From JARRON01 sp037383845 (GTDB taxonomy: Bacteria > Pseudomonadota > Gammaproteobacteria > Steroidobacterales > XN24), in assembly GCA_037383845.1 (NCBI GenBank), contig JARRON010000001.1:56146-120145 (forward strand): a stretch of DNA of 64,000 nucleotides. The letters run 5' to 3'. Under the pieces are notes generated by a model. It did not search any database and was not told the DNA's origin. It was given only the letters and a program-made list of their open reading frames with translations. Position 1 is the stretch's first letter; each line of letters opens with the position of its first letter. Both the position numbers and the translations under genes were made by a program. Below are positions 8,365 through 16,822 of this stretch, piece by piece.

Positions 8365-10944
8365 TCAGGAGGCCGCCCGCGGCCGGCCGGGGCCGGCGGA
8401 AGGTGACCGGTTTTTCACGTCGGCAGCGGACTGGGCCCTCGCCACCGGGGACCGCAGCTCCCAGAAGTACTGGTGGGAATCGTACTGCTGGTAGTCGAAA
8501 TTGATACTGGCCATCCCGTCCGGGTCGTCCACGGTGAACTCTCCCGGCGGATAGGTGGACAAGGGCCGGACCCTCTCCGGGCGCCCGACACGGACGTTAT
8601 GCTCCGTGAACCAGGCCACGAAGTCGTGGTCCAGCGGAATCGTCAGGGGATACGCCCGGCTCTCGTCCGGCATCGCCGCCTCGTTCACCTTCAGCGCCAC
8701 ATCGAAGGCGGAGTCGCGCCGGATCCCGTAACGCCCGCCGACGAGCGCCGCCACCTCCTCGTAGAAGCGGCGCCATCCGCCGGGCATGCACTTCTCGGTG
8801 TTGAAGAACTTCACCACCCAGGCGATGGCGGCGAAGCGGCCGGGCTCGGCCTTCACCGCATCCAGCAGGTCGTGCATGACACGGACGGCCGGGATGCCGT
8901 GCTCCCACTGAAGGTAGCGCATGACGTAGCGAAGGGCGCCGTAGCCTTCGGTCGCCACGTAGACCTCGTAGACCGCCTTCATGCGCCTGAGCTCGTCGCG
9001 GCTGTAGCTGTGGCAGGACACCAGGAAGTCGTTCTCGTCCACCTCGATGCGGTACTTCCTGATGTACTCGGGGTCGGCCATGGGACTGTTGGGCAGGAGC
9101 TGGGTGGGATAGGCCTTCACCTGGACGTCGACGTCGATATACCGCTGCAGGTCCCGGTCGAAGGCTTCCGGCGTAATGCCCGGCAGGCCGATCATGAGGT
9201 CGGTGGACAGGGGCAGGCCGGCGGCGTCGAACACCTGAATGAGCTCGTCGTACTTCTCCGTCTTGATGTTCTGGCGGTCGATGACTCCCAGGGTCTGCTC
9301 GTCCGTGGTCTGGATGGAGATGATGCCCTGGCTGACGATGCGGCCGGCGCTGAAGACCCGGATGATGTCCGCCAGCTTGCGGGTGGCGTTCTTGGTGTAG
9401 TTGACCACCACCTCCTGGGGGAAGCCGTAGCGTTCCTTGACCTCGACGATCCGCTCGGCGATCTCCAGGTCCCGCTTGAGCATTCCGAAATTGGCGTCCG
9501 CAATCCACAGCACGCGCACCCGGTTGCGTCCGACCCACTCGATCTCCGACTTCACCCGGTCCATGTCGAACTTCGCCACCTTGCCAGCGGTGGCGGAGCC
9601 CCAGTCGCAGAAGGTACACGCGAAGGGACAGCCCCGGTTGGTCTCGACGATGGCCGCGTCCACCTTGCCGCGGTAGCCATCGAACACGCCGGCGCCGTAG
9701 GGCGACGGTATCGCGTCCAGGTCACGCATGCGGACCCTGGGAAGGGAACGCACAAGACCGATGTCCTTGCGGGGATCCCGGAAAGTCAGGCCCGCCACGG
9801 CGGCCATCGCCTCCGGATCGAACGCCACACCGCCGGCGTCGTCACGGCGCAGGTTCTCGAAAAGCTGCACGGCGGTGATCTCGCCCTCCCCGTGGACAGC
9901 CACGTCCACGGACCGGTACCGCGCCATGAAGTCCTCGCAGGCCCCGGCGTAGGAGGGTGTGCTGGGACCGCCGTGGACGGTGAGGTTGCGTGAGTCGTGC
10001 TTCTTGACCGCCTCCGAGACCTTCAGGTTCTGGGTCACGGACCACATGTAGTTGGAGAACAGCCACACGCCCGGCCCGAACTTCCGGTACGGGCCCTCTA
10101 TGAATTCCCTCGGAGGCAGGTACGTGATGGGGACCAGCTGGAAACGGTCGAGAAGACGGCCACCTTCGTGGGCCTTCAGGGCGCTGTAGATCATGCCCAG
10201 GGCCAGGGGATAGTGGTTCTCCATGTGGGGCACGAAATACACCGGCACCCTCTCGTCCGGGGCCATCTCCTCCCAGCCGGGCCCGCTGAGCATCGTCCCC
10301 GGCCTGTCGTCGCCAGGCGCAGCCCCCGGGGCCCTGGCCGCCGGTCCCGCCCGGCCGGCCACCAGCATCCCCTGTTCGGCGAGCCAGCCGACGGCGTGCG
10401 CGCGCGCGCCCTCGTCGCCGCCGCTCTGGGTGGAGGCAACGACTTCGGCGACCCTTCGGCCCGACCCGAAAGCCGTCAGGAGAAGGACCAGCTCGAGCCC
10501 GAGTACCCGGGACTCGCCGCTGGCGGCGCTGAAGATCTCGAAGCCGCCCGGCACCGGCCTGAGCAGGAAATTCGCCGGCAGCCGAAGTATGTCGTCGCCG
10601 GCCGGAGCGCGGACGGCCTTCACGTCTCCGATGCCCACCGCTTTCCTCCGCTTCGCGCCGGCCTGGCCGGGCACGAGCACCTGGCCCTGCGCGAGCTGGC
10701 CGACGCGCCCCGCCACCGCGCGGGCGGGCGGCAGGCCCGGGAGCAGCCTGCGCCGCGGCCCTGACAGGAGTTCACGGACCGCGCCGGCGGGCTCCGCCGG
10801 TTCCAGGAACAGGGAAAGCAGCACCAGGTCCGGGACGGCCAGGCCCACGGAAGGGACGGAACCGCAGAGGCGGCCGGCCAGAAAGACGCCGTCGCGGTGG
10901 AAGATGACGGCGTCCGGATGGGTTTGCAGGCGTTGTGCGTTCAC
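8365..10944 (-). CDS. Cobalamin-binding radical SAM protein with tandem PqqD-like N-terminal domains
   Basis: This 859-residue protein starts with GTG at 10944. Residues about 235-375 form a B12-binding Rossmann module (YFVPHMENHYPLALGM, VHGGPSTPSYAG, VHGEGE). The radical SAM core has the cluster motif CPFACTFC (Cys439, Cys443, Cys446) followed by DWGSATAG, and a SAM-binding stretch with LMIGLPG. Residues 12-92 and 126-197 each show a strand-rich half, a hydrophobic helix and a closing QG-x-LV segment (QLAQGQVLV; WLAEQGMLV), resembling PqqD-type peptide-recognition winged helices; this is pattern-level evidence. Such enzymes do methylations or ring formations at unreactive carbons. The context (sulfotransferase downstream, second sulfotransferase and exporter nearby) suggests natural-product or peptide modification, but no precursor peptide was found next to it. 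Confidence 0.82.
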   Translation of the reverse strand: MNAQRLQTHPDAVIFHRDGVFLAGRLCGSVPSVGLAVPDLVLLSLFLEPAEPAGAVRELLSGPRRRLLPGLPPARAVAGRVGQLAQGQVLVPGQAGAKRRKAVGIGDVKAVRAPAGDDILRLPANFLLRPVPGGFEIFSAASGESRVLGLELVLLLTAFGSGRRVAEVVASTQSGGDEGARAHAVGWLAEQGMLVAGRAGPAARAPGAAPGDDRPGTMLSGPGWEEMAPDERVPVYFVPHMENHYPLALGMIYSALKAHEGGRLLDRFQLVPITYLPPREFIEGPYRKFGPGVWLFSNYMWSVTQNLKVSEAVKKHDSRNLTVHGGPSTPSYAGACEDFMARYRSVDVAVHGEGEITAVQLFENLRRDDAGGVAFDPEAMAAVAGLTFRDPRKDIGLVRSLPRVRMRDLDAIPSPYGAGVFDGYRGKVDAAIVETNRGCPFACTFCDWGSATAGKVAKFDMDRVKSEIEWVGRNRVRVLWIADANFGMLKRDLEIAERIVEVKERYGFPQEVVVNYTKNATRKLADIIRVFSAGRIVSQGIISIQTTDEQTLGVIDRQNIKTEKYDELIQVFDAAGLPLSTDLMIGLPGITPEAFDRDLQRYIDVDVQVKAYPTQLLPNSPMADPEYIRKYRIEVDENDFLVSCHSYSRDELRRMKAVYEVYVATEGYGALRYVMRYLQWEHGIPAVRVMHDLLDAVKAEPGRFAAIAWVVKFFNTEKCMPGGWRRFYEEVAALVGGRYGIRRDSAFDVALKVNEAAMPDESRAYPLTIPLDHDFVAWFTEHNVRVGRPERVRPLSTYPPGEFTVDDPDGMASINFDYQQYDSHQYFWELRSPVARAQSAADVKNRSPSAGPGRPRAAS

Positions 10945-11040
10945 GGCCCTGTTTCCGCCGGTGCCGGGTTGTCAGCACCCGGCCCCGTGATCCGAAAGGG
11001 CCGGTACTGTAATGCGCGTACCGCCCCCGTCGCCAGCAGC

Positions 11041-11553
11041 CTAGGACGCCGAGCCGGCCAGTTCCTTGAGCCAGGACTCCAGCATACGGATCTCTATCCT
11101 GAAGGGCTCCTGCCGGTGAGAGGTGACGGGGCGGGCGTCGAAACTGGGATCCGTCAGGGTCTTCTCGCCCTCGGCGAGTACGCCCCCGGCAGCGTCCTTC
11201 AGCTGGTAGCGGATTTCCATCTTCGGCGGATAGGCGAACTCGACGTACCGGACCGGCTGCCGGTCCACGTTGCGCCAGGGCTGTATCTCGCCGGCCATGT
11301 CGATATCCCGGATCTCCAGGGCCAGATGCTGGCCGCCGGGAAACAGTTCCTCCGCGAGCGGCAACACGTACTGCCGGAACTTGTCGTCGAAAACCCGCGC
11401 CGTCTCGTCAGCGCTGTGCCGGCCCAGGTCGAAGTCGGTGAAGTCCGTCGGCTGGACCAGCTGGTATGTCACCGCCGGCGCCTCCGCTCCCGCGGGAGAG
11501 AGGACGGCTGCCGCGGCGGCGGCCAGGAGAAGTCGGCTGAGATTCTGGGTCAT
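11041..11553 (-). CDS. Periplasmic DUF3016 protein
   Basis: The 170-residue protein begins at the ATG at 11553 with a signal peptide (MTQNLSRLLLAAA...AGAEA). The mature part has the DUF3016 pattern: PTDFTDFDLG, LPLAEELFPGGQHLALEI, DIDMAGEI, a YPPKMEIRYQLKD segment, and a final EIRMLESWLKEL helix. The function of this gammaproteobacterial family is unknown. It lies 96 bases upstream of the radical SAM gene on the same strand and could be part of that operon. It diverges from the small exported protein at 11695. Upstream in-frame starts were rejected because they precede the signal peptide. Confidence 0.8.
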   Translation of the reverse strand: MTQNLSRLLLAAAAAAVLSPAGAEAPAVTYQLVQPTDFTDFDLGRHSADETARVFDDKFRQYVLPLAEELFPGGQHLALEIRDIDMAGEIQPWRNVDRQPVRYVEFAYPPKMEIRYQLKDAAGGVLAEGEKTLTDPSFDARPVTSHRQEPFRIEIRMLESWLKELAGSAS

Positions 11554-11694
11554 GGGAGCGCAACTCCGGTCGGTGGTCTTTGAGGGTTGGACCGGCCCGC
11601 CAGCCCGCGGGTTCAATGAGGCAGAGGAACCCGCGACCATAGGCGGCGGTCTGGTAAGCTTCGCGCAGTTTTGCCGTGTTTGCGAACCGCTGCG

Positions 11695-12240
11695 ATGAGA
11701 ACGCCCCGTTACTCAGGTGTCTGGATTTTCCTGGCGATGCTGCTGGCATCCGGCCTGTCCCCGTCATGGGCCGAGGACGACGCGGCCGTGGTCCGCTGCG
11801 CCCAGATCCGCGACGACGCGGAGCGCCTGGCCTGCTTCGACCGCGTCGCCCGGCAGCAGCGCGAGGCTATCGAAACACCCCCGCCGGCCCCTGCCCCCGC
11901 AGCACCGGCCCAGCCCGCTAACTCAACGCCACCGCCACCGCCCCCTGCACCGGCCTCAACAGCCGACGACTTCGGCGCCGAGCAAACACAAGCGGCGGCC
12001 GCGGAAACAGAAGACTCCTCGAAAGTCATGCGCACGCGGATCGTCGGTTACTTCGACGGCTTCACCGGCGACACGGAACTGACCCTGGAGAACGGCCAGG
12101 TGTGGCGGCAGACGGACTCCGCCCGGCTGCCGGTCCAGGAGACGAACCCTGCGGTAGTCATCGAGAAGGGCTTCTTCGGGAACTACCGGCTGAGCGTCGA
12201 GGGATTCAACCGCAGCATCCGCGTCAAGCGCGTCAAGTAG
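11695..12240 (+). CDS. Small secreted protein with CFD-type N-terminal motif, function unknown
   Basis: The 181-residue protein starts at ATG 11695 with a signal peptide ending SPSWA. The mature N-terminus holds VRCAQIRDDAERLACFDRVA, a two-cysteine helix motif seen in many small periplasmic proteins of Proteobacteria, including some annotated as type VI secretion-associated. A proline/alanine linker (residues about 60-95) leads to a C-terminal beta-rich segment with LTLENGQVWRQTDSAR and FFGNYRLSVEGFNRSIRVKR. The same C-terminal pattern is common in uncharacterised proteins. No neighbouring secretion genes were found, so no role is assigned. Confidence 0.7.
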   Translation: MRTPRYSGVWIFLAMLLASGLSPSWAEDDAAVVRCAQIRDDAERLACFDRVARQQREAIETPPPAPAPAAPAQPANSTPPPPPPAPASTADDFGAEQTQAAAAETEDSSKVMRTRIVGYFDGFTGDTELTLENGQVWRQTDSARLPVQETNPAVVIEKGFFGNYRLSVEGFNRSIRVKRVK

Positions 12241-12262
12241 CCTCCCCGCGCGCGGACCTGCT

Positions 12263-12292
12263 TTGGCACGCGCACGATCCATCATCTATATT
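12263..12292 (+). promoter_or_regulatory. Candidate sigma-70 promoter of the AlgP-like gene
   Basis: TTGGCA (12263-12268), an 18-base spacer and TATATT (12287-12292), both 5 of 6 to consensus, lie 55 bases before the ATG at 12348. Confidence 0.5.
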
Positions 12293-12347
12293 GACGGTGA
12301 ATCAGGGCGTCTTGCCCAGGCCTAGCGAACGTACGAGGACCAACCAA

Positions 12348-13109
12348 ATGGCAGATAAACAGTTCCCCGACGAAGTCGAGAGCGCGCTGCGCGAAGCGAC
12401 TCGCGACTTCCGCCGCAACGCGGAGAAGGCCTACGCCGAGATGGACCGGCTGCGCGCCAGCACCCAGGCGAAGATCGAACGGCTGGGCAAGGACATCGAG
12501 AAGTACAGCCAGCGGCTCGCGGACCAGACTCAGCGGGCAGTGACCGAGGGCTCCAAGGCCGCGGCCGTGCAGGTCCACCGGACGCGCAAGCTGCTTGCGG
12601 ACGCCCAGAGCAAGCTCGACGATTTCCTGAAGAGCCAGGCTTTTCTGTCGGACGAGTTCCGCGACACCGCGGCTCGCCTGTACAAGGCGAGCGTGATTGA
12701 CGAGGCCCTGTCCACGTTCGAGCAGCGGCTCGGCGCGGCCGGCGGCAGGAAGAAAGCCCCGTCCAGGAAGAAGACCACGTCTCGCAAGAAGAAGACCGGC
12801 ACCCGAAAGAAGGCGGCGGGCAAGAAGAAGACCGCGACCCGCAAGAAAGCCGCTTCGAAGAAGAAAGCCGCGAGCAAAAAGAAGGCCGGGACGAAGAAGA
12901 AGACTGCCTCGAAGAAGCGGCCGGCTTCGAAGAAGAAGGCGACCAGCCGCAAGAAGGCCGCCTCCAAAAAGAAGACCACAGGCCGGAAGAAGGCGACCGC
13001 CAAGAAGAAGGCAGCGAGCAAGAAGAAAGCCGCCTCCAAAAAGAAGACAACGAGCCGAAAGAAAGCGACTTCGAAGAAGAAGACCGCCTCCAAGAAGAAA
13101 GCCGGCTAG
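12348..13109 (+). CDS. AlgP/histone H1-like lysine-rich protein with phasin-like N-terminus
   Basis: The 253-residue protein starts at ATG 12348 (AGGAC upstream). Residues 1-125 are helical and charged, with the look of a coiled coil or phasin. Residues 126-253 are an almost unbroken run of KKxxSRKK, KKAASKK and KKKT units, strongly basic and disordered, as in Pseudomonas AlgP/AlgR3 and eukaryotic histone H1 tails. It probably coats or condenses DNA, or bridges DNA and granules as PhaF does; which of the two cannot be said. The repeat units are near-identical at DNA level (12760-13105), so length variation between strains is likely. It is monocistronic, with its own promoter candidate and terminator. 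Confidence 0.85.
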   Translation: MADKQFPDEVESALREATRDFRRNAEKAYAEMDRLRASTQAKIERLGKDIEKYSQRLADQTQRAVTEGSKAAAVQVHRTRKLLADAQSKLDDFLKSQAFLSDEFRDTAARLYKASVIDEALSTFEQRLGAAGGRKKAPSRKKTTSRKKKTGTRKKAAGKKKTATRKKAASKKKAASKKKAGTKKKTASKKRPASKKKATSRKKAASKKKTTGRKKATAKKKAASKKKAASKKKTTSRKKATSKKKTASKKKAG

Positions 13110-13127
13110 CGCACCACCACCGGCGAC

Positions 13128-13165
13128 AAAAGCGGCGGGCCGCCAGGCTCGCCGCTTTTTCTTTG
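13128..13165. terminator. Bidirectional terminator between convergent genes
   Basis: AAAAGCGGCG (13128-13137) pairs with CGCCGCTTTT (13150-13159), followed by TTTCTTTG. It separates the AlgP-like gene from the convergent sulfotransferase gene, and the A and T flanks allow use in both directions. Confidence 0.8.
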
Positions 13166-13171
13166 TCCAGG

Positions 13172-15046
13172 TCAGGGCCGGGGCGGGTAACCGGCAGCGG
13201 CCAGCGCCCTGGCCAGAGACTTCAGGTGCGGCGCCCAGGCTTTCGCCCGCCCCACCGAGTCCGCGTAGGGCGGCGGCTCGCACAGCGCCAGGCAGTCCGG
13301 CTCCCAGGGCAGCTCCAGGAATTCCATGATGCCCCTGGCCTGCTCTTCGGGCGCGGTCGCCAGGGCCTCGTAGTCCACGTCGAGGATGCTCAGCCCGGAG
13401 CGGGCCGACCAGTGATCCATAAGCCTGCGGTACTGCCCGTAGTAATGGCCGATCTGCGAAAGCCCGGTAGCGAAGGGGGCGGTCACACCGTCCAGCCGGT
13501 TCCCGTAGCAGGACAGGCCTGTGTCCATGGGATCCCGCCGGCAGTGGATGATCCTGGCCTTCGGGAACAGGATCTCGATGAAACCCAGGTGCTCGAAGTT
13601 CAGCCACATCCGGTCGGTGATGCACCGGGCCCGCTCCCTGCCGGTCAGAAGGCGCACCAGGTAGGCGGAGGAAATCTCCTGCACGTCCCGCCGTATGAGG
13701 AGCTTTACGCATTCCGGATAAGGAACGCCCGCCTTGTTGTAGCGACCGATACGCCCCGCGCTGAGGGAGATGTGGGGTAAGGGTCCGGCGCCGGCGCCCC
13801 GGGGATGAGCGCCGATGATTCGCTCCACCAGCGCGGTCCCCGACCGCGGCATGCCCACGATGAATACCGGGACGTCAGATTCCGATCCTTTCGGAATGGC
13901 GTCCAGGGTTTCCGGGTTCATCACACGGATGAGACTGTCCACCTGGCGTTCCCGGGCCCCGGGATCGTAGGTCGCACCTTCCAGGGCGTTGGCCTTGCGG
14001 TAATGGGCGAAGGCCCGGTCCTGATCCCCCATGCCATCGAGTATGTCGCCCACCAGGTAGTGGGCATCGACGGCGTCGGTGGCCGGGACTTCCTCTTCCT
14101 CCAAAACCGGCGCCAGCATGGCCAGCGCCTCCCGGTCCCGGCCCTGGTTCCGCAGGGCCCGCGCGTAGGCCACGCGGACCGCAGGGGACGCATGGCCGCT
14201 CCGGATGCGTCCGGCGAGCATCGTCCTGGCGGCATCCGGCTTCCCGGTGGCGGCGAGGACCCCGGCCAGCCCGGCGGCGGCCCTGCCGTTGGCCGGGTCC
14301 AGTTCCAGCGCCGCCTCGAAGCCGGCGCTGGCACCCTCCAGGTCGCCGGTGGCCCGAAGGGCCGAGGCCAGCTCGCTGAAGGCACTCGGTTCCCTCTCCC
14401 CGGCGGCAACGAGCCGTCGATAGGCGGTGATAGCCTCGTCCACCCGGCCCAGCTCGAGCAGCGCCCGGGCGAGGATGAACTGCCCCGCCCGGTCAGCGAA
14501 CTCCCGCTTCAGCCCTGCCTGGAGATGGGGCACGGCCTCGTCCGCCTGGCCGCGGGCGTACAGCATCTCGCCCAGGGAGAGGTTGGCACGGCCATGCTCC
14601 AGGTCGTGTCGCAGCGCCTCCCGGTAAGCGGCCTCGGCCTCCTCCGGCCGATTCTCCTCCCGCAGCACGTCGCCCAGGTGCGCCAGGGCATCCGGGTAGT
14701 CGGGCTGCAGCTCCACCGCCTGGCGGAACAGCGCTTCCGCGTCCGCCGGCCGGCCCTGGCGCCAGCGAACCTGGCCCAGGAGATTGGGCGTGCGGGGATT
14801 GCCCGGGTCGCTGTCCTCGGCCTGACGGAGGAACGCCTCCGCTTCCTCCGGCTTCCCTTCCCGGAGGCGGATCTCGGCCAGGACCCGGAGGGCGTGGGCG
14901 TGGGCCGGCCGCTCCTCGAGAACGTCCCGGCAGATCTCCTCGGCCTCCCGGCGACGCCCGTCCTTCAGGGCACGCTCGGCCTTCTGCAGGTCGACGACGA
15001 CCCGGCGGCCGGTCTTGCGCTCCGGCTTGCCTCTCAAGATCTGCAT
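13172..15046 (-). CDS. TPR-repeat sulfotransferase (second copy)
   Basis: The 624-residue protein has about nine tetratricopeptide repeats (units such as RPAHAHALRVLAEIRLREGK and PDYPDALAHLGDVLREENR) over residues 20-370, then a sulfotransferase domain with the PAPS loop VGMPRSGTALVERII near residue 397 and the 3'-phosphate site RRDPMDTGLS about 120 residues later. It has a longer TPR arm than the copy at 6690 and only modest similarity, so it is not a recent duplicate. ATG 15046 was chosen; a GTG four codons earlier is also possible. It follows the MFS gene on the same strand after 68 bases, so MFS then sulfotransferase is a likely operon. Confidence 0.85.
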   Translation of the reverse strand: MQILRGKPERKTGRRVVVDLQKAERALKDGRRREAEEICRDVLEERPAHAHALRVLAEIRLREGKPEEAEAFLRQAEDSDPGNPRTPNLLGQVRWRQGRPADAEALFRQAVELQPDYPDALAHLGDVLREENRPEEAEAAYREALRHDLEHGRANLSLGEMLYARGQADEAVPHLQAGLKREFADRAGQFILARALLELGRVDEAITAYRRLVAAGEREPSAFSELASALRATGDLEGASAGFEAALELDPANGRAAAGLAGVLAATGKPDAARTMLAGRIRSGHASPAVRVAYARALRNQGRDREALAMLAPVLEEEEVPATDAVDAHYLVGDILDGMGDQDRAFAHYRKANALEGATYDPGARERQVDSLIRVMNPETLDAIPKGSESDVPVFIVGMPRSGTALVERIIGAHPRGAGAGPLPHISLSAGRIGRYNKAGVPYPECVKLLIRRDVQEISSAYLVRLLTGRERARCITDRMWLNFEHLGFIEILFPKARIIHCRRDPMDTGLSCYGNRLDGVTAPFATGLSQIGHYYGQYRRLMDHWSARSGLSILDVDYEALATAPEEQARGIMEFLELPWEPDCLALCEPPPYADSVGRAKAWAPHLKSLARALAAAGYPPRP

Positions 15047-15114
15047 GGAACGGACCACGGAAACATCGCCGGATTGTACCTAAGGCGTGCCTGCGCCCAA
15101 GACGGAACCGGCAG

Positions 15115-16767
15115 TCACCGGCCCGCATCACCGCCGTCGCCGGAGCTGCCGACCGGGTCGCCGGGGCCCGGCCGGACCAGGTGCGTGACCGGGGGACCTC
15201 CCGGGCCCTCGTGACATTGCGCAGCCGCATCGAGGATCACCCGGTCCGCCGCGGTGACGCGCTCGTGATGGCGCAGGTGCTCCACCCAGGACACCTCGAG
15301 GAACGTTTCCACGAACCGGCCGGGGTCGGCCACGTCCTGGAAGATTCCCCAGGCCACCGCTCCGCCCCGACGCCGGCAGTGCTCCAGCTCCTCCAGCAGG
15401 CCCAGGAACCGTTCCCGCCGCGACTCCGGCACCCGGTACTCCACGGTGATGAGCACCGGGCCGCGGTCCGCCGGGAAGCGCCACGCCGGCACCGGCTCCG
15501 GCCAGCGCACCGACGGGCTCAGGTCCAGGTCCGCCCCGAGCAGCAGCCGCCAGCGCAGGGAGAACGGCGTTGCCAGCAGGGCGACGCCGCCAGCCACCGC
15601 GAGGGTCGCGGGAACGCCGAGCCAGCCGGCCACGTGTCCCCACAGGTAGCTGCCCACGGCCATGGAGCCGAAGAAACTCATGTGATAGACGGACAAGCCG
15701 CGCCCCCGAACCCACTCCGGCAGGGCCATCTGCATGGAGACATTCATGCTGGACAGGGCGGAAATCCAGCAAAAGCCGGCGAGCATCGCCGCGGCCCCCG
15801 CCACGGCTGGCTGGGAAGCCACGGAGAATCCCGCCAGCGCGAGGACCGTCCCCAAGCTTGCTGCCAGCACCAGCCGGTCCGCGCCCAGCGCTGCCCGCAG
15901 GAACGGCAGCGCCACGGCACCGACCACCGCGCCGGCGCCCACGCTGCCGACCATGAGGCCGTAAAGCTGGGCGCCGCCTCCGAGCTGGTCCCGAACCACC
16001 AGCGGCATGAGGGCCCAGTAGGCGCTGGCGGGCACGAGGAAGGTGACCGCGCGAACCAGGGTGGACTTCACCGGGACGCTGGAGCGCACGTAACGCAGGC
16101 CGGCCCGCATGGCCGACACGAGCCCCTCGCTGGGCAGTTCGCTTCTGCGGACCTCGGGCGGCTTCCACGAAACCACGGCCGCCACCAGGGCCAGGTAAGC
16201 CACGGCGTTGACGAGGAAGGGCGCGCCGAAGCCGACGGACGCGATCAGCGCACCAGCCAGGGCCGGGCCCAGGGCCCGGCTGAAGTTCACCGCCAGGCTG
16301 TTCAGGGAGATGGCCTGGGCCAGCACCGGCCGGGGCACCATCTGGGGAACGATGGCCTGCCAGACCGGCGCGGTGAAGGCGTTGCCCATGCCCAGCAGGA
16401 ACGTGAAAGCCAGCAGTCCCCAGGGGCTTATCCGACCCGCCAAGGCAGCGTATCCCAGCGCCAGGGCGACGATGCTCATCACCAGCCTGACCAGGATGAG
16501 CAGCCTGCGCCGGTCGAACAGGTCCGCCAGCGCGCCCGCCGGCAGCACGAACAGCAGCCCGGGCAGCATGGTCGCCGTCTGCACCAGCGCGACCATCCGG
16601 GGATCGGTGGCCAGGGTTGCCATCAGCCAGCCCGCGGCCACCTCGTGCATCCAGGTGCCGGTCATGGACGCCAGCGTGGCCAGCCACATGACAGTGAATG
16701 CGGGGTAACCGAAAGGTTCGAAGACGCCGCGGCCGCCGGGGGGTGGCGAGGGCGACGGGGACGTCAT
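15115..16767 (-). CDS. MFS exporter (EntS-type) with C-terminal dimeric alpha-beta domain
   Basis: The 550-residue protein has about twelve membrane helices (residues 20-405), with the MFS signature GALADLFDRRRLLI between helices 2 and 3, as in the MFS_3/EntS group that exports siderophores and other small molecules. Residues about 430-520 are soluble and read like an ABM-type ferredoxin fold (ITVEYRVPESRRERFLGLL, VETFLEVSWVEHLRHHERV). This transporter-plus-barrel fusion is seen in a group of proteins often annotated as MFS transporters. It precedes the TPR-sulfotransferase gene and could export the sulfated product (inference). The final 30 residues are disordered and glycine/proline-rich. 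Confidence 0.8.
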   Translation of the reverse strand: MTSPSPSPPPGGRGVFEPFGYPAFTVMWLATLASMTGTWMHEVAAGWLMATLATDPRMVALVQTATMLPGLLFVLPAGALADLFDRRRLLILVRLVMSIVALALGYAALAGRISPWGLLAFTFLLGMGNAFTAPVWQAIVPQMVPRPVLAQAISLNSLAVNFSRALGPALAGALIASVGFGAPFLVNAVAYLALVAAVVSWKPPEVRRSELPSEGLVSAMRAGLRYVRSSVPVKSTLVRAVTFLVPASAYWALMPLVVRDQLGGGAQLYGLMVGSVGAGAVVGAVALPFLRAALGADRLVLAASLGTVLALAGFSVASQPAVAGAAAMLAGFCWISALSSMNVSMQMALPEWVRGRGLSVYHMSFFGSMAVGSYLWGHVAGWLGVPATLAVAGGVALLATPFSLRWRLLLGADLDLSPSVRWPEPVPAWRFPADRGPVLITVEYRVPESRRERFLGLLEELEHCRRRGGAVAWGIFQDVADPGRFVETFLEVSWVEHLRHHERVTAADRVILDAAAQCHEGPGGPPVTHLVRPGPGDPVGSSGDGGDAGR

Positions 16768-16822
16768 GGGGCGGACCGCCGGCGCAGCCGCGGGGCGCCG
16801 GTGAACCCCCGGGGGCTGCCCA

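Noticed and set aside
10999..11020. Inverted repeat GGTAC/GTACC between the DUF3016 and radical SAM genes as a terminator
   Set aside because: Only a 5-bp stem with a 10-base loop and no T-run on the relevant strand.
12760..13105. Repetitive DNA suggesting a CRISPR-like or satellite repeat
   Set aside because: The repeats are in-frame codons for lysine-rich tail units of the AlgP-like protein, without unique spacers.
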